From Hofstenia miamia (lineage: Eukaryota > Xenacoelomorpha > Acoela): a DNA stretch of 64,000 nucleotides. Under the pieces are notes generated by a model. That model ran no database searches, was not told the DNA's origin, and saw only the letters and a list, made by a program, of their open reading frames with translations. Below, in pieces: positions 42,183 to 53,264 of the stretch (the first letter of the stretch is position 1; each line of letters begins with the position of its first letter). Where the stretch lies: positions 975,544-1,039,543 of the forward strand of contig SCFE01000013.1 in NCBI GenBank assembly GCA_004352715.1, given 5' to 3'. A program made the translations under genes and the position numbers.

Positions 42183-42350
42183 AGATGGCAATTTGGTTAT
42201 GTAGTTACGTGGCAAATACGTAGCATTTTGGATATTTTGCTACGTCGCAAACAGGTGGCATTTTGGTGGCATTTCCGTTATTTTGCTACGTGGCATTTCC
42301 GTTATTTTGCCACGTGGCATTTTCGTGATTTTGTTACGTGGCGCAAAGGA
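42183..42350. repeat. 24-bp minisatellite around TACGTGGCATTT
   Basis: Imperfect units like CTACGTGGCATTTCCGTTAT plus TTTG follow each other about six times. The frame reads HFRYFATW repeats. Just downstream, at 42370-42425, GTGCAACGAAATGCCACGAA and GTCACGTGGC form an inverted copy of the unit, so the array can fold back on itself. CACGTG words inside are potential bHLH sites. It is probably the remains of a transposon end rather than a gene. Confidence 0.75.
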
Positions 42351-42826
42351 ACCATATTTACCAAAATGCTACGTAAATTCTAAGTGAAAGTGCAACGAAA
42401 TGCCACGAAAATGTCACGTGGCTTTGCTATTGGGGTAATTATTATTATTATTATATTTTGAGTACAAGTTAAGCTGCTAAAAATAACATAAATACAACTA
42501 TATTTAACTGGTAGTTTTATTTTTTTATGATTAATCACGTTAATCACTAATCCCAAACAACGAAGAGCTATCTTGATTGAAATAGTTTGCAAACAATTTG
42601 CAGAGCAGACAGAATCAGGTCGAAGCTATTCACCATGCACCTCAAAAGAGAATCTAATGCATTATTTTGCAAGACGTAGACCTATTGTGAAGCTTAATAT
42701 ACACTTAATTAATTTTGTAGGCATATAATGTATGAACTGCAAACTAAAATATGTTTTTCTCGATCAAGTACCACTTGAACTTCTCTATAAAAATGCAAAG
42801 TTATTATCACTATCCCTGGCTGTTTT
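42351..42826. other. Spacer downstream of the RING gene
   Basis: Holds the inverted minisatellite copy, a short (ATT)n run at 42440-42455 and the probable 3' untranslated region of the minus-strand RING gene, with a minus-strand AATAAA at about 42515. No other coding frame. Confidence 0.45.
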
Positions 42827-43468
42827 TTAAACTTTAATGATACGAGTTTGATAAGGTGGTAATGGATGATTATCGAGAGGAGCCTTGCAATCCTTTACTG
42901 CCAATTTATTTGCATCATTGATATAATTTCTATAATCCGGTCGTATATATGGCTTGGTATAATTTTGCAAAGAAGGCCGTTGTATTTTCAAAACGGGCTT
43001 TTTTGCAGGAATTTTTTTAGGAAGCGACTTACTATTCTGAGTAAATTTATGTATTGAGTTAGAAGAGAATTGAAATTGGATCGATCGTTGTAAATCTAAG
43101 ATGAAATGATTAATTGGAAATCTGTACACACTGCTTCTTTTTGTTGGTGTTTTGCAAAAGGGACAAATGAAAAAGCCATTGAGTTGTGTCGCCATGCTCT
43201 TTACCATTTGATCGCAACACGTATGACAAACTGAATGGCCACATGGCAGAACTCTTGGTAAGGTTTGTAAGGTGGCAGAGAATTGCTCGCAGCATACACT
43301 GCATTGCATGAAATTTCCAATTACATGTAAGTTCGTTTTTCTTCTCTTGCAGGAATAGCAAACATTTACAAAACAAGCAATTAAATTTAGAATAATTGCT
43401 GAAATGAATAAAAAAGTTTTTACATCGAAGTCAATGGATTGCAGCCATGAGATCTCTGTAGAATTCAT
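42827..43468 (-). CDS. Membrane-anchored RING-finger protein, probable E3 ubiquitin ligase
   Basis: An intact 213-residue frame from ATG at 43468 to TAA at 42827. Residues 18-38 are a hydrophobic transmembrane segment (FLFISAIILNLIACFVNVCY), followed by a basic KRRK stop-transfer. A perfect C3HC4 RING spans residues 56-105: C56, C59, C76, H78, C81, C84, C102 and C105, with LPCGHSVCHTCC and FICPFC. The rest is basic and Ser/Pro/Lys-rich (LPKKIPAKKPVLK), likely disordered. The RING resembles TRIM-type fingers, but no B-box or coiled coil follows. RINGs of this type recruit ubiquitin-conjugating enzymes. The gene appears to be single-exon; a CTACAG just upstream could be an acceptor for a 5' exon. 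It is not a repeat and is the second convincing cellular gene here. Confidence 0.8.
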   Translation of the reverse strand: MNSTEISWLQSIDFDVKTFLFISAIILNLIACFVNVCYSCKRRKTNLHVIGNFMQCSVCCEQFSATLQTLPRVLPCGHSVCHTCCDQMVKSMATQLNGFFICPFCKTPTKRSSVYRFPINHFILDLQRSIQFQFSSNSIHKFTQNSKSLPKKIPAKKPVLKIQRPSLQNYTKPYIRPDYRNYINDANKLAVKDCKAPLDNHPLPPYQTRIIKV

Positions 43469-43499
43469 CTTCTGTAGAGATTGATGTGTACACAAAGCA

Positions 43500-44291
43500 C
43501 AACTTTAAGATAACGGTCATTATAAATAACTAAAGAAATTCAATTTGCTCTGTAAATTTTGAACAAATCAACTGGTGCCTTTCATTTGATTGCTTGCACT
43601 TAGAATGAATTTGCTATTTCAGTGTTTGTGATATATTGCAGAAATCGTATTTGCTTATTACTGTTCAGCCCCAAACTAATTCCCTTTGAAACATGATACT
43701 TAAGTGGAAAAACGTAGTTTCAGAATTTTAGAAAAAATTTTGTATCTATCTAACAAGATGTCTATCATTTGTATCTGAACGTGGAGTTTTCGTCCACATA
43801 TCTTATAATAGAAAACATTCAATTTATATATACTCTCTTCACCTAATATGACAAAATGGTGATGAAGAATAAATTTTGGCAAAACTAGGCTGGGGATGAC
43901 ATTATCATAACAGCCAGAATCATACCTAAATTTAATAGAAGAAACATTCAATTTATTTGAAAAATTGTCGATAATATGAAAGCAGGTCAAAATTGCATTG
44001 AAATTATAACTGTGAGAGAAAAGAATATTTGATGAAATAATAAAAAACTAGCATATTATTTTTTATATTTGAAATATCGAAACTCTAAAAATAATATAAT
44101 ATAATATAATATAAATAAATTATTGACCTGGAATAGCGTATTCAACTAATGCTAGTTATATAAACAAACGAGCAGCTCAAAGTATATATTTTTGATATTA
44201 ATAAAGCTTAATAACGAAGTCATTAGTATTATAGATACTCAATAAACACAATCAGAATAATAAAAATATTACAGTATACTTTTTCCATCCA

Positions 44292-44330
<39 letters not shown>

Positions 44331-44384
44331 TTTTTGCATAAATTACTGAGTTACATTGATATGAACACAGCGCACATTAAGCAT
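43500..44384. other. Intergenic stretch with AT-rich microsatellites
   Basis: Contains an (AATAT)n run at about 44088-44114 and (AT)n at 44296-44325. The frame at 43700-43990 on the minus strand has no recognisable domain. Confidence 0.5.
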
Positions 44385-44415
44385 TTTCGATTTTAAAAAT
44401 CATCGTCAGAACAAA
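44385..44415 (-). ncRNA. Hammerhead-ribozyme-like core (weak candidate)
   Basis: On the minus strand the order is CTGACGA, a short stem (GATTT, loop, AAATC), then GAAAA. That is the CUGANGA-stem II-GAAA order of a hammerhead. Penelope-like elements are known to carry hammerheads in their terminal repeats, and a Penelope RT lies just upstream on the same strand. Against it, position 10.1 is an unpaired U, and flanking stems I and III could not be confirmed. Confidence 0.25.
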
Positions 44416-44554
44416 ATTGCGGCAATATTAAATTTACAATAAGCTACATTGGCTTCTTGTGTACATTAAAACAATAAATATGCATGCACTTATAATATTT
44501 TTAGGATAGTGTTATATTTCTATAGCTTGATGATAAATTTATAATTCGATCACA

Positions 44555-44870
44555 GAGGCATTTTATTGTGTTCTTTTTGTGTTGGTCTTCACAATGATGA
44601 AAAAGGAATGTATATACCAGTATTTGTTTTCTTCAAAAACATTTTTGTTTCGAATTTATTGTTTATGTTTGTCACAGTTACATCAAGAAAATATAATTGG
44701 CTATTGTGTTCTTCTTCCATCGTAAAATTGATTTCATCTAAGTGCTTATTTAAACTTCTAAAAAGTTTTCAGCATTGATTTTGTTCGTAAAAATAGCAAA
44801 TATGTCATCCACATACAGAAAATATGATATAAATTCGTCATTTTTAAATGTGGACTCGATAATGACCTCA
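44555..44870 (-). pseudogene. Penelope-like element reverse transcriptase fragment
   Basis: On the minus strand a frame reads NDEFISYFLYVDDIFAIFTN, with the catalytic YVDD at 44804-44815. After a one-base shift comes LNKHLDEINFTMEEEHNSQL, then YFLDVTVT and KKTNTGIYIPF. This string (FT-E-E, L-x-FLDV, K-x-T-x-TG-x-Y) is characteristic of Penelope-like RTs rather than LINEs. The GIY-YIG endonuclease expected downstream is absent. The same sequence recurs at 45702-46017, the assembly duplicate. Confidence 0.8.
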
Positions 44871-45700
44871 ACGAAATAAGCGTGCTTGTGAAGGATTGAT
44901 AAGGAAAATGTTAGCTAATGTCAAACAATATCCAAGGGCGTATTTGGTTATCATTGGTGATGCTAATCAATGTAAAATAACTTTTTTGAGTGTATAGGAC
45001 TGCATAATTGTGATACTGAAGCTACATACATGCCGAATCGATCACAATAGGGTATTGCATATGTATCTAACTGCTCGTTTTATAAGTCTGAATTAGCGGC
45101 ACCATTGTGAAGAGCAAATATCCAATATCGTCTGAGTATACTCCTACATCTGCTTCTGAATTGTTATAATAAGCCGTGGCATACTGTAAGTAAAAGTACT
45201 CAGATATCCATCAACCAAGACCAACTTAAATGTGCCCTTGAAACTACCGACTGGACTATTTTCTATAATGATGTCAGCAATGTGAATAGCTTAGTTGAAT
45301 CTGTCGACATTGCATTCTTGCTCGAACAATGTAAACCACCTTGTAATGGCAACCGTAAAAATTTCCTTTGTCGCATAACTAATAATAATGATCTTAGAAA
45401 TCTCGTTAAGCTTAAGCAGCAAGCTATAAAAGGGAGCAATGCTCCTGAACGAAATATGATCCAATGGAGAATCAACAGCATGGTTTACAAACCATCGTCA
45501 GGAAGCTATTCGATCAATGACAAAACAAGATATTTATGCCGAGATGAAAAAGAGAACGAAACGTAAAACGAACAAAGTAGTATTAACTAAAGACGATGCC
45601 GAAGGTCTTAATGTGTTTTTTACACGGTTTAATGAGTACCAATCGAAAGATGAACAATACCTCCCACTGAGTGCTAGCGATAATATTTTTGTTCTGACTA
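44555..45700. repeat. First copy of a 1146-bp identical direct repeat (assembly artefact)
   Basis: It is repeated at 45702-46847 with a single N at 45701 between copies; all open frames are identical in both. The first copy ends CTGACTA at the N and the second continues CTGACTATTTCTG into the RT. This is an unmerged contig overlap. Confidence 0.9.
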
Positions 45701-45701
45701 N

Positions 45702-46847
45702 GAGGCATTTTATTGTGTTCTTTTTGTGTTGGTCTTCACAATGATGAAAAAGGAATGTATATACCAGTATTTGTTTTCTTCAAAAACATTTTTGTTTCGA
45801 ATTTATTGTTTATGTTTGTCACAGTTACATCAAGAAAATATAATTGGCTATTGTGTTCTTCTTCCATCGTAAAATTGATTTCATCTAAGTGCTTATTTAA
45901 ACTTCTAAAAAGTTTTCAGCATTGATTTTGTTCGTAAAAATAGCAAATATGTCATCCACATACAGAAAATATGATATAAATTCGTCATTTTTAAATGTGG
46001 ACTCGATAATGACCTCAACGAAATAAGCGTGCTTGTGAAGGATTGATAAGGAAAATGTTAGCTAATGTCAAACAATATCCAAGGGCGTATTTGGTTATCA
46101 TTGGTGATGCTAATCAATGTAAAATAACTTTTTTGAGTGTATAGGACTGCATAATTGTGATACTGAAGCTACATACATGCCGAATCGATCACAATAGGGT
46201 ATTGCATATGTATCTAACTGCTCGTTTTATAAGTCTGAATTAGCGGCACCATTGTGAAGAGCAAATATCCAATATCGTCTGAGTATACTCCTACATCTGC
46301 TTCTGAATTGTTATAATAAGCCGTGGCATACTGTAAGTAAAAGTACTCAGATATCCATCAACCAAGACCAACTTAAATGTGCCCTTGAAACTACCGACTG
46401 GACTATTTTCTATAATGATGTCAGCAATGTGAATAGCTTAGTTGAATCTGTCGACATTGCATTCTTGCTCGAACAATGTAAACCACCTTGTAATGGCAAC
46501 CGTAAAAATTTCCTTTGTCGCATAACTAATAATAATGATCTTAGAAATCTCGTTAAGCTTAAGCAGCAAGCTATAAAAGGGAGCAATGCTCCTGAACGAA
46601 ATATGATCCAATGGAGAATCAACAGCATGGTTTACAAACCATCGTCAGGAAGCTATTCGATCAATGACAAAACAAGATATTTATGCCGAGATGAAAAAGA
46701 GAACGAAACGTAAAACGAACAAAGTAGTATTAACTAAAGACGATGCCGAAGGTCTTAATGTGTTTTTTACACGGTTTAATGAGTACCAATCGAAAGATGA
46801 ACAATACCTCCCACTGAGTGCTAGCGATAATATTTTTGTTCTGACTA
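45702..46847. repeat. Second copy of the 1146-bp direct repeat (assembly artefact)
   Basis: Identical to 44555-45700. The Penelope fragment and the first half of LINE E should each be counted once. This second copy is the one continuous with downstream sequence. Confidence 0.9.
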
Positions 46848-47920
46848 TTTCTGCTGAAACTGTTGACGGCATCTTCAAAGCCATTGACTGTTCTAAATCT
46901 CTTGGCCCTGGGGATATTCCACCATGGGTATCCAAATTTGCCAAAGAGATGGCTCTGCCATATAACTGGATTTTCCAACGTAGCCTACAGGATATGCAGT
47001 ATCCAGAAAAATATAATCATGCATGGGTTACTCCGGTTCCCAAAGATAGTACAGCAAGTATAAATAACATGAAAAAATTTAGACCAATTACAGTAACCTC
47101 TATTGCAGGGAGGTCACTGGATAGAATAGGGCTTCAGCAATATATAAGTAGTCTTTCTGATTTAGAGGATGTGAATCAATTTGCATATAAGACTGGAAGG
47201 TCAACTACCGATGCTCTGATTTGTACAATACATTTTATTTCCAGCTTAATAGTTTAAAGATTAGTTGCTGTGAAGGGATTTTTCATTGACTATAGTTCAG
47301 CATTTAACACCATGCTGCAAAATAAACTTTTGAACCATATTAGACCACATTCACCTTGGCTTTCGGCATGGTTGTCTAGCTGCATGGATGGTTGGAAACA
47401 AGCAGTTAGGGTCTCGGACAACATAATTTCAAAGAAAATTGAAATTAAGGTGGGTATACCTCAAGGTGGCCCAATGAGTGGACTGTTATTTACAGAAAAC
47501 ACGAATGAATAAACATTGAATCGATTAGTGTTTCCCCTGATCTTGGAAACATTGGAAAATATTCGAACAACACAAGACTTCACGTTATTAGAGCTGATCA
47601 AATTGAACCACAGTAGCTATGCTGATACGTTTGTCGGAAGTTAAAAACTTAACCCCACCAAAGCACAGGAAATTACTTTTTTAATAAACACAGCACTAAC
47701 TACTTTTTCACCGCTGTTGGTAAACAACATATTGTTGCCAGCGGGGAAATAGTTCCACAGAAATCATTTGGTATGTACTGTGGTTTAATCATTAAGTCAA
47801 CGTTAACCTGGGAGAGACATGTTTACTCTATTGTCAGGCGCCTAGCCAGGATTTTCTCGAGGGAGGAGCTGACACTCATAATGCACGAGATAGTGAAAGT
47901 TTCTAAAACTTCCTACTCGG
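46037..47920 (+). pseudogene. LINE E: endonuclease remnant and reverse transcriptase
   Basis: LANVKQYPRAYLVIIGDANQ near 46054-46113 gives the G-D-x-N motif of an AP endonuclease. The linker at 46429-46713 leads, via frame changes, into 46664-47257 with ISAETVDGIFKAIDCSKSLG, PGDIPPW, KKFRPITVTS and QFAYKTGRSTTDA. After a stop at 47255, 47270-47512 has GFFIDYSSAFNTML (first catalytic Asp) and VGIPQGGPMSGLLF. The YADD region near 47600-47630 is degraded (SYADTFVGS). A thumb piece, YCGLIIKSTLTWERHVYSIV, lies at 47776-47835. It is a non-LTR RT distinct from families A-D, and inactive. Confidence 0.8.
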
Positions 47921-48305
47921 TGTGCAATGAGTGGTGTGTTCTCAAATTTCGATTTTGTTTTGTGGACTTAATTCGATTTAAATTTCGATATCTAAATCTA
48001 AAATTGCATTGAGGTTACTTCAATTTCTACATGTAATTCAAAAATAAAACTGATACAGCTTCTAAAACAACGTTTACTAATGAGATACACAAATTCACTC
48101 AGCAATATAATGCAATATACATATATATACAGTGCAGTTGGTAAATCGCATTGAAAACCCTTTTCACAAAAAAATGTGAAGACTCTATAAAGCAGTATTC
48201 TAAACTAAAACAGACTAAAGTTAAAACTATGTAAGATGCTAATATAACTAGGCGTGTTCTGTCTGAACTGAAATGGTGCCATAATCACTGGAAAATATGA
48301 ATGTA
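47921..48305. other. Spacer between LINE E and the hAT pseudogene
   Basis: AT-rich, with a (TA)n-like run near 48120. No coding frame. One end of the hAT element should lie here, but no terminal repeat was identified. Confidence 0.4.
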
Positions 48306-50522
48306 TTATTTCAGAAGAATTCTCCTGGTCTTCATACCTGCAAATCTGTCAATGACGTTCTCAATGTCAATGTTCAAATTTGCTGCATTGAAAAACATTA
48401 ATGCCAGCTCATTGAGTCTATCTTCCTTCATACGATTCCTCAGAAAGGTTTTCATCAAACGGAGTGCTGAAAATGTCCTCTCTGGAGTAGCAGTAGAGAC
48501 TGGAATGAGCACAGCTATGATGAGGAGATCGTGCATGATTGGGTAGACATTTCAATTACAAATTCGCAAGGTTTCCAGCAAAGTGTTGTAACTGCAAGCA
48601 CTTTCCGTGACAGATTCCTGTTCCCACTTTAGACGCCACTGTTTAAACTTGAACACACTTTTTATGTCAACCGTCCCAGGTTGCAATTGATCTTTGGTGT
48701 CAAGGAGCGCAGCTTTGTGGTGATTGAACATGTTGGCAAACATCTCTTCAGCATCATCATGTTGAGAGCCAGGAGGGGTCAAAACATGGAGTAGCTTTGC
48801 AGACTTCGTTTTCTCTGAGAATCATAAATGCAGCTGAGCAAGAGTTGTATCCAAAAATGGCAGAAAAACTGTCACTCAATAGTAGTCCTCAGGAGAAGAG
48901 AGCAGAGGGTTTGACCAATGTGTTTGTCTCCAACACTGGCAAGGATAAGTGATTTCAAGACCAAGTGGTAGGAATAAATCAGCAATCCACTTGTAGACGG
49001 TCTTGAAGCTCTGTTCTGCATTGCAGCATGCATTTTCCAGTGCAGTGATGATACCATTCACAGATTCCATCCCGGTACTCATGTCAGCCTCATTGCTTTG
49101 CAGTTGCTTGGACAGTGTATTTGTATTCTGAAGAACAGCAACAGTTGTAAATAGTCTGCATGAGGGCATACTTTTTTAATGTTGGCTGACGTACCAACAA
49201 TTTCTGATGACATCAAGGATGCTCCATCATATCCTTGTGCCACCACCCCATTGAAAGGTAGTCCAAACTCATTCAACTTTCATATTATTCTCTCAGCTAT
49301 AAGTGCCCCTGACTTCTTTGGTTCCACTAGTCCATACGCTGCTTCATTCAGCTCTGCTTGCTGCTCCAAATACTCGTCTAGAGTTTTGGGAATGGTGTTC
49401 TCCTCAGAATAGGCGATGTCAAACTCCTCTGTATAACATTTTTCAATGATGTCCTCAAAACACACAAAGTCTTCTCAAATGTCATTTAGTTCACTGTCAA
49501 AGTATCAAAAGCACAGTGACATTTGCTCCATACTGGATATATCTGTGGTCTCATCTGCAAGGATTGTGTAGTACTGACCACGCTTGACCCATGTCAGTAT
49601 TGAATTCTGAATTTGCGCGGCAATGCAGGAGATGAGGTCGTTTTGGATGTGAGGACTTGTGTACAAAGCATTCTTGGCAGTAGTTGTCAGATGCTGCTTG
49701 AGTTCAGTGTCGCCTGCATCAAATCAGAACTTGAGCAGTCTCCTGAACAGACCTTCTCCGTGTATGTTTTGACCTAACACAAATGGACCAGAATCACTGT
49801 TTCCCTGAAAAGTGATATTATTTTGACTGCAGAATATGATTGTTTTAATCACTGGTTTGAGGGCATTTTGATTGGCTTGGCACATTCTCTGGTGATGCGT
49901 GTCAATTTTGCTGTAAATGTTGGTCTTGTACAAAGAGTTTGCATTGTGTCTCAGCAAATTTGTGATTTTCCAAGTTCAAGTGTTTCACAAAATCACTGGT
50001 CTGACCTGTGAGTCTGTCATACCATTGGACTGGTTTGGTCATGAGTTTTCCCAGTTATCACTTGTCTGTTTCTAAAGGCTGAACAAGAATGCAAAACTTG
50101 CAGAACAAACCCTCTTTGCTCATGCTGTATGTGAAATGAGGATTGCTGTTAATTAGCAGCTGTGAAAGGTGTCTCTTAAATGTTTTTTCACCATACTGCT
50201 TGTTGCTATGTGGCCAGGTGAAACCTGGAGGGGCTGTCCAAATCGTCGAAATTATATATCTCTTTAGTGTGTCTGGACACTTTTCACTCAAAAAGAGTCC
50301 AATGTCATAGTCTGGTTGCTCATATGATCCCATTGATGTGGGTGTCTTGTTGCCAACTAGTGCAGATTGCAATTGAGGTGTCACAAACACATCCACAGGT
50401 GAGAGCATTGGTTGGGGGACAGGTGCCATGGATTGTTGCATGCAAACAGGTGAAGAAGAGAAACTCAATGTTGATTGCTTCAACTTCAACTTTTTCATTG
50501 GTGGACCTGGGGCACCTGACAT
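48306..50522 (-). pseudogene. hAT transposase of the DUF4371/ZMYM-like type, broken
   Basis: From ATG at 50522: a disordered start (MSGAPGPPMKKLKLKQSTL), a TTF-type finger region with YGEKTFKRHL and FCKFCILVQP, then the DUF4371 core. The core has ILADETTDISSMEQ near 49530-49570 (first catalytic Asp) and GYDGASLMSSE near 49205-49240. The C-terminal dimerisation motif TPERTFSALRLMKTFLRNRM sits at 48405-48490, ending at 48306. Several stops and frameshifts break the frame (for example after 50058, 49724 and 49465). A splice-acceptor-like TTATTATTTTAG just upstream of the ATG suggests a 5' intron. Related proteins are often annotated zinc finger MYM-type 1-like. Confidence 0.85.
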
Positions 50523-50539
50523 GATGTCTTCACAATCTA

Positions 50540-51154
50540 AAATAATAAAAATGTCAATTAATTGTCAGCATAAAACAGGTACAAGTTTGAAATCAGCTCT
50601 GTGTATATAAGTAAAAAAGTAAATTTCATTAATTACCAACCCAAATGATACCATTCTCATGCTTACCTTATGTTTTCAGTAGAGAGAGAGAAGTACATGA
50701 CAAATTAGTACAGCTAAAGAATAAAGAGGTGTTTAGCACCAGATATTTAAAGTTGTGGTTAAATTATAAAATTAAATTGATTCATAAAAACAAGTTAAGA
50801 AATAATAAGGTTAGCTATACTTGATGTCCTTAACCTGAATTATCCTAGCATTGCCATATGGTAACACAAAAAATAATTGGCCATACAGCATTAAGAAATA
50901 TTCAAATTGTGTGCAATCTATTGTATATTTTAACAACATAATATTCCCACTCTATTTTTCAACTTGTATTCCCATTGGAGAAAGCTTATGTTATGTGTGG
51001 ACAATGGAAAACAAATGGAAAAAAAGTTTGTAACTTGAACCACAAAAATTATTGTGGATGTTTTCTAAACAGTTACTAGTTACATGGATGAATTACCAAT
51101 GTTTTTTCTATGTATTAATTATTACTAGAGTCAGGGCTGTTATGATATGGTCAC
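50540..51154. other. CpG-poor spacer before the Ty3/gypsy element
   Basis: No coding frame, and almost no CG dinucleotides. It may contain the 5' part of the first long terminal repeat, whose start could not be fixed. Confidence 0.4.
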
Positions 51155-51222
51155 TTCTGCAACCTTCTGCTGTGACAATGAGTTCCCTAGTGCTGGTATA
51201 GCTCGCAGCCCCTGATTCTACA

Positions 51223-51241
51223 TGGTGACCCTGACGTGATT
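51223..51241 (+). promoter_or_regulatory. Primer binding site complementary to tRNA-Trp 3' end
   Basis: TGGTGACCCTGACGTGATT differs at one base from the complement of the usual animal tRNA-Trp 3' end (with CCA). It directly follows ATTCTACA, the presumed LTR end. Reverse transcription would start here. Confidence 0.75.
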
Positions 51242-51636
51242 CTGAACTGTCACCTGATGTTCTTAACTTGGTTGACTTGGTGTTTTTGTCAGCTGGGATA
51301 GTTGTTTCCCTTGATCTCTATTTCTGTTTTGTCTCTATACTGTAGCAGGTTAGATTTATTACCACTGTTATCCTGTAGCACTTTGCCTATACCACTTTGG
51401 TGTTGTTGCTGTCTTGTTAACTGTTCTTGTTGTTTAGTTGAGAGTGCTCCCAAATCTCAATGGATTTTTCTGAGAAGTGTTATTTTCTTACTTATTACTA
51501 AATGGATTCCAGTCATACTGTTGTTTGTTCACCTTGTTTTGGGACTCCTGTGTGAAGCATCCCCTGTGCAAACATTGGCAGCCTGGACACTACTCCTTGC
51601 ACAGTTGGATCATTCTTTAATGTGTCTTTGCCTACT

Positions 51637-51800
51637 TCTGCAAGTCAAGTTTCTCCTGTGAATCACTGTCAAGTTCTTAATACTTACAGTGCTCAACCCA
51701 TTCCTGTTCAACCCTCTTTCTGCAAGTCAAGTTTCTCCTGTGAATTACTGTCAAGTTCTTAATACTTACAGTGCTCAACCCATTCCTGTTCAACCCTCTG
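51637..51800. repeat. 82-bp tandem duplication in gag
   Basis: Units 51637-51718 and 51719-51800 are nearly identical (TCTGCAAGTCAAGTTTCTCC ...). As 82 is not a multiple of three, the duplication shifts the gag reading frame. Confidence 0.85.
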
Positions 51801-52774
51801 GTGAACCAACCCCACATTTTGATGTGCAGACATTGGAAATTGAGCATCTAAAGGAGTTGCTGGCCCAACAAGTAGCCATGCAAATGGAAAGTGAGAGACA
51901 TGTTGAATCATTGCTAGCTGAGCTGAACACCCAGCATGTTGAGTATCAAAGAATGGAAAAGAAAATGTTGGAAGCAATCATGTCATTAGAATTGCAAATC
52001 AGTGAGCTCACTCCCACATTCAAGCCTACTACTTGTAAAGACCCCTGCTCTCCTAGGTCTGATAAATATGTCAGCCATGCTGCATTGAATGAGGTCCTTG
52101 ATTATTTTGGCGAAAAATTAACTAATCAATTTGCTCAAATGCTATATTCATAAAGAGGGTATCAGCCTTCATGCCATGAAATTCCTTTGATGGCAACCCC
52201 TCAGTCTGCCTCATTTTTTACATTCTCTGTAAGCAGTAGTCCTACTTTTACACAATCATTGATAACACATGTGTCAACCCTATCTACTGTGGCTACAACC
52301 ACCCATCCTCAAGTGCTAAATCATGTTCTGGTTGCTCCTGTTAATACAACAGCTGTGTCTACTGCTTATGAACATGTTGCAGATGGAAGTCTGAATCTTG
52401 GTATACCTATCAGGTCTGTGACAAGTGGCCAGCCATGGTATACCCATTCAATCCTTCCTAGAGAATCTAGTGTTGGACAAGAATATTTCAATAAACACTT
52501 GATGCTCCTGAATGAGGATTCTCAATCTTTTGACAAATGGTTGTTTATATTTGAATTGACAATGAAGCAATATCATAAAGCACAGGACACTGCTGTGTCT
52601 CAGTTTCTGTTGTATCTTCAAGTGTTGGCTTACAACCAATACATGATGTTGGATTGCAAAACAAAAACTGATTATCAGACCTCTCACATCAAGCACCAGT
52701 TCAAGACTCTGCTATGTGAAATGTTTTTCAAGAGAGGTAACAATATCCAAAACTATATTACCCAAGTAGAATAA
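51689..52774 (+). pseudogene. Ty3/gypsy gag region
   Basis: The frame 51689-52153 has a coiled coil (LEIEHLKELLAQQVAMQMES to EKKMLEAIMSLELQ). After a stop the frame continues at 52187-52774 with a Thr/Ser-rich linker and a capsid-like helical region, FDKWLFIFELTMKQYHKAQD to HIKHQFKTLLCEMF. The structural proteins form the cytoplasmic particle in which reverse transcription occurs. The start ATG is uncertain because of the tandem duplication. Confidence 0.65.
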
Positions 52775-53057
52775 TTGTTTCATTTGAGTATTCTAGGCAC
52801 AACCTTTTTTCTTACATCTGTCAGGGTTTCCCCCTTACATTTGTAGTCACCTGGAGTTAAAATGTGATCCCAAAGATAATCTCCATGATATTATTTGCAA
52901 AGCTATTAGTGTTGTTTACTTAATTCATAATTCAAGTTGGATTGACTTGGATGTTAACAAATTAAAGAGAAAACCTAAGCCTGGTAGACTTAAGTCTTAG
53001 GAAGGCAGCTTCCCTAAAGCTTTCTCAAATAAAGAGTTTGATCCTTCTACTGCTTGA

Positions 53058-53099
53058 TGCTATCAATGTGGACAGAAGGGCCATTTAAGAACAAGTTGT
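53058..53099 (+). pseudogene. Ty3/gypsy gag zinc knuckle (CCHC)
   Basis: CYQCGQKGHLRTSC fits C-x2-C-x4-H-x4-C exactly, the nucleocapsid RNA-binding knuckle. It is preceded in frame by a stop (TGA at 53055 region) and separated from the capsid frame by decayed sequence. Confidence 0.85.
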
Positions 53100-53264
53100 A
53101 GAGCTGCAATTCAAATATTGGCTGACAGATATAGATTTTTGATTCATGAGCCTAAAGAAGTCTATACCAATGTCAATGATATAGCTGAACCTTTAAACTA
53201 GCTGGAGTGCCACCTCCTGAAAAACAAGTGCAGGACATTCTCATGAGAAAAACGTGATTCCTGT

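Noticed and set aside
44566-44778. Plus-strand frame repeated at 45713
   Set aside because: It is antisense to the Penelope RT, whose motifs are on the minus strand.
51302-51661. Plus-strand frame with Leu/Cys-rich, membrane-like sequence upstream of gag
   Set aside because: It lies in the leader region of the gypsy element, has no conserved motif, and crosses into the 82-bp duplication.
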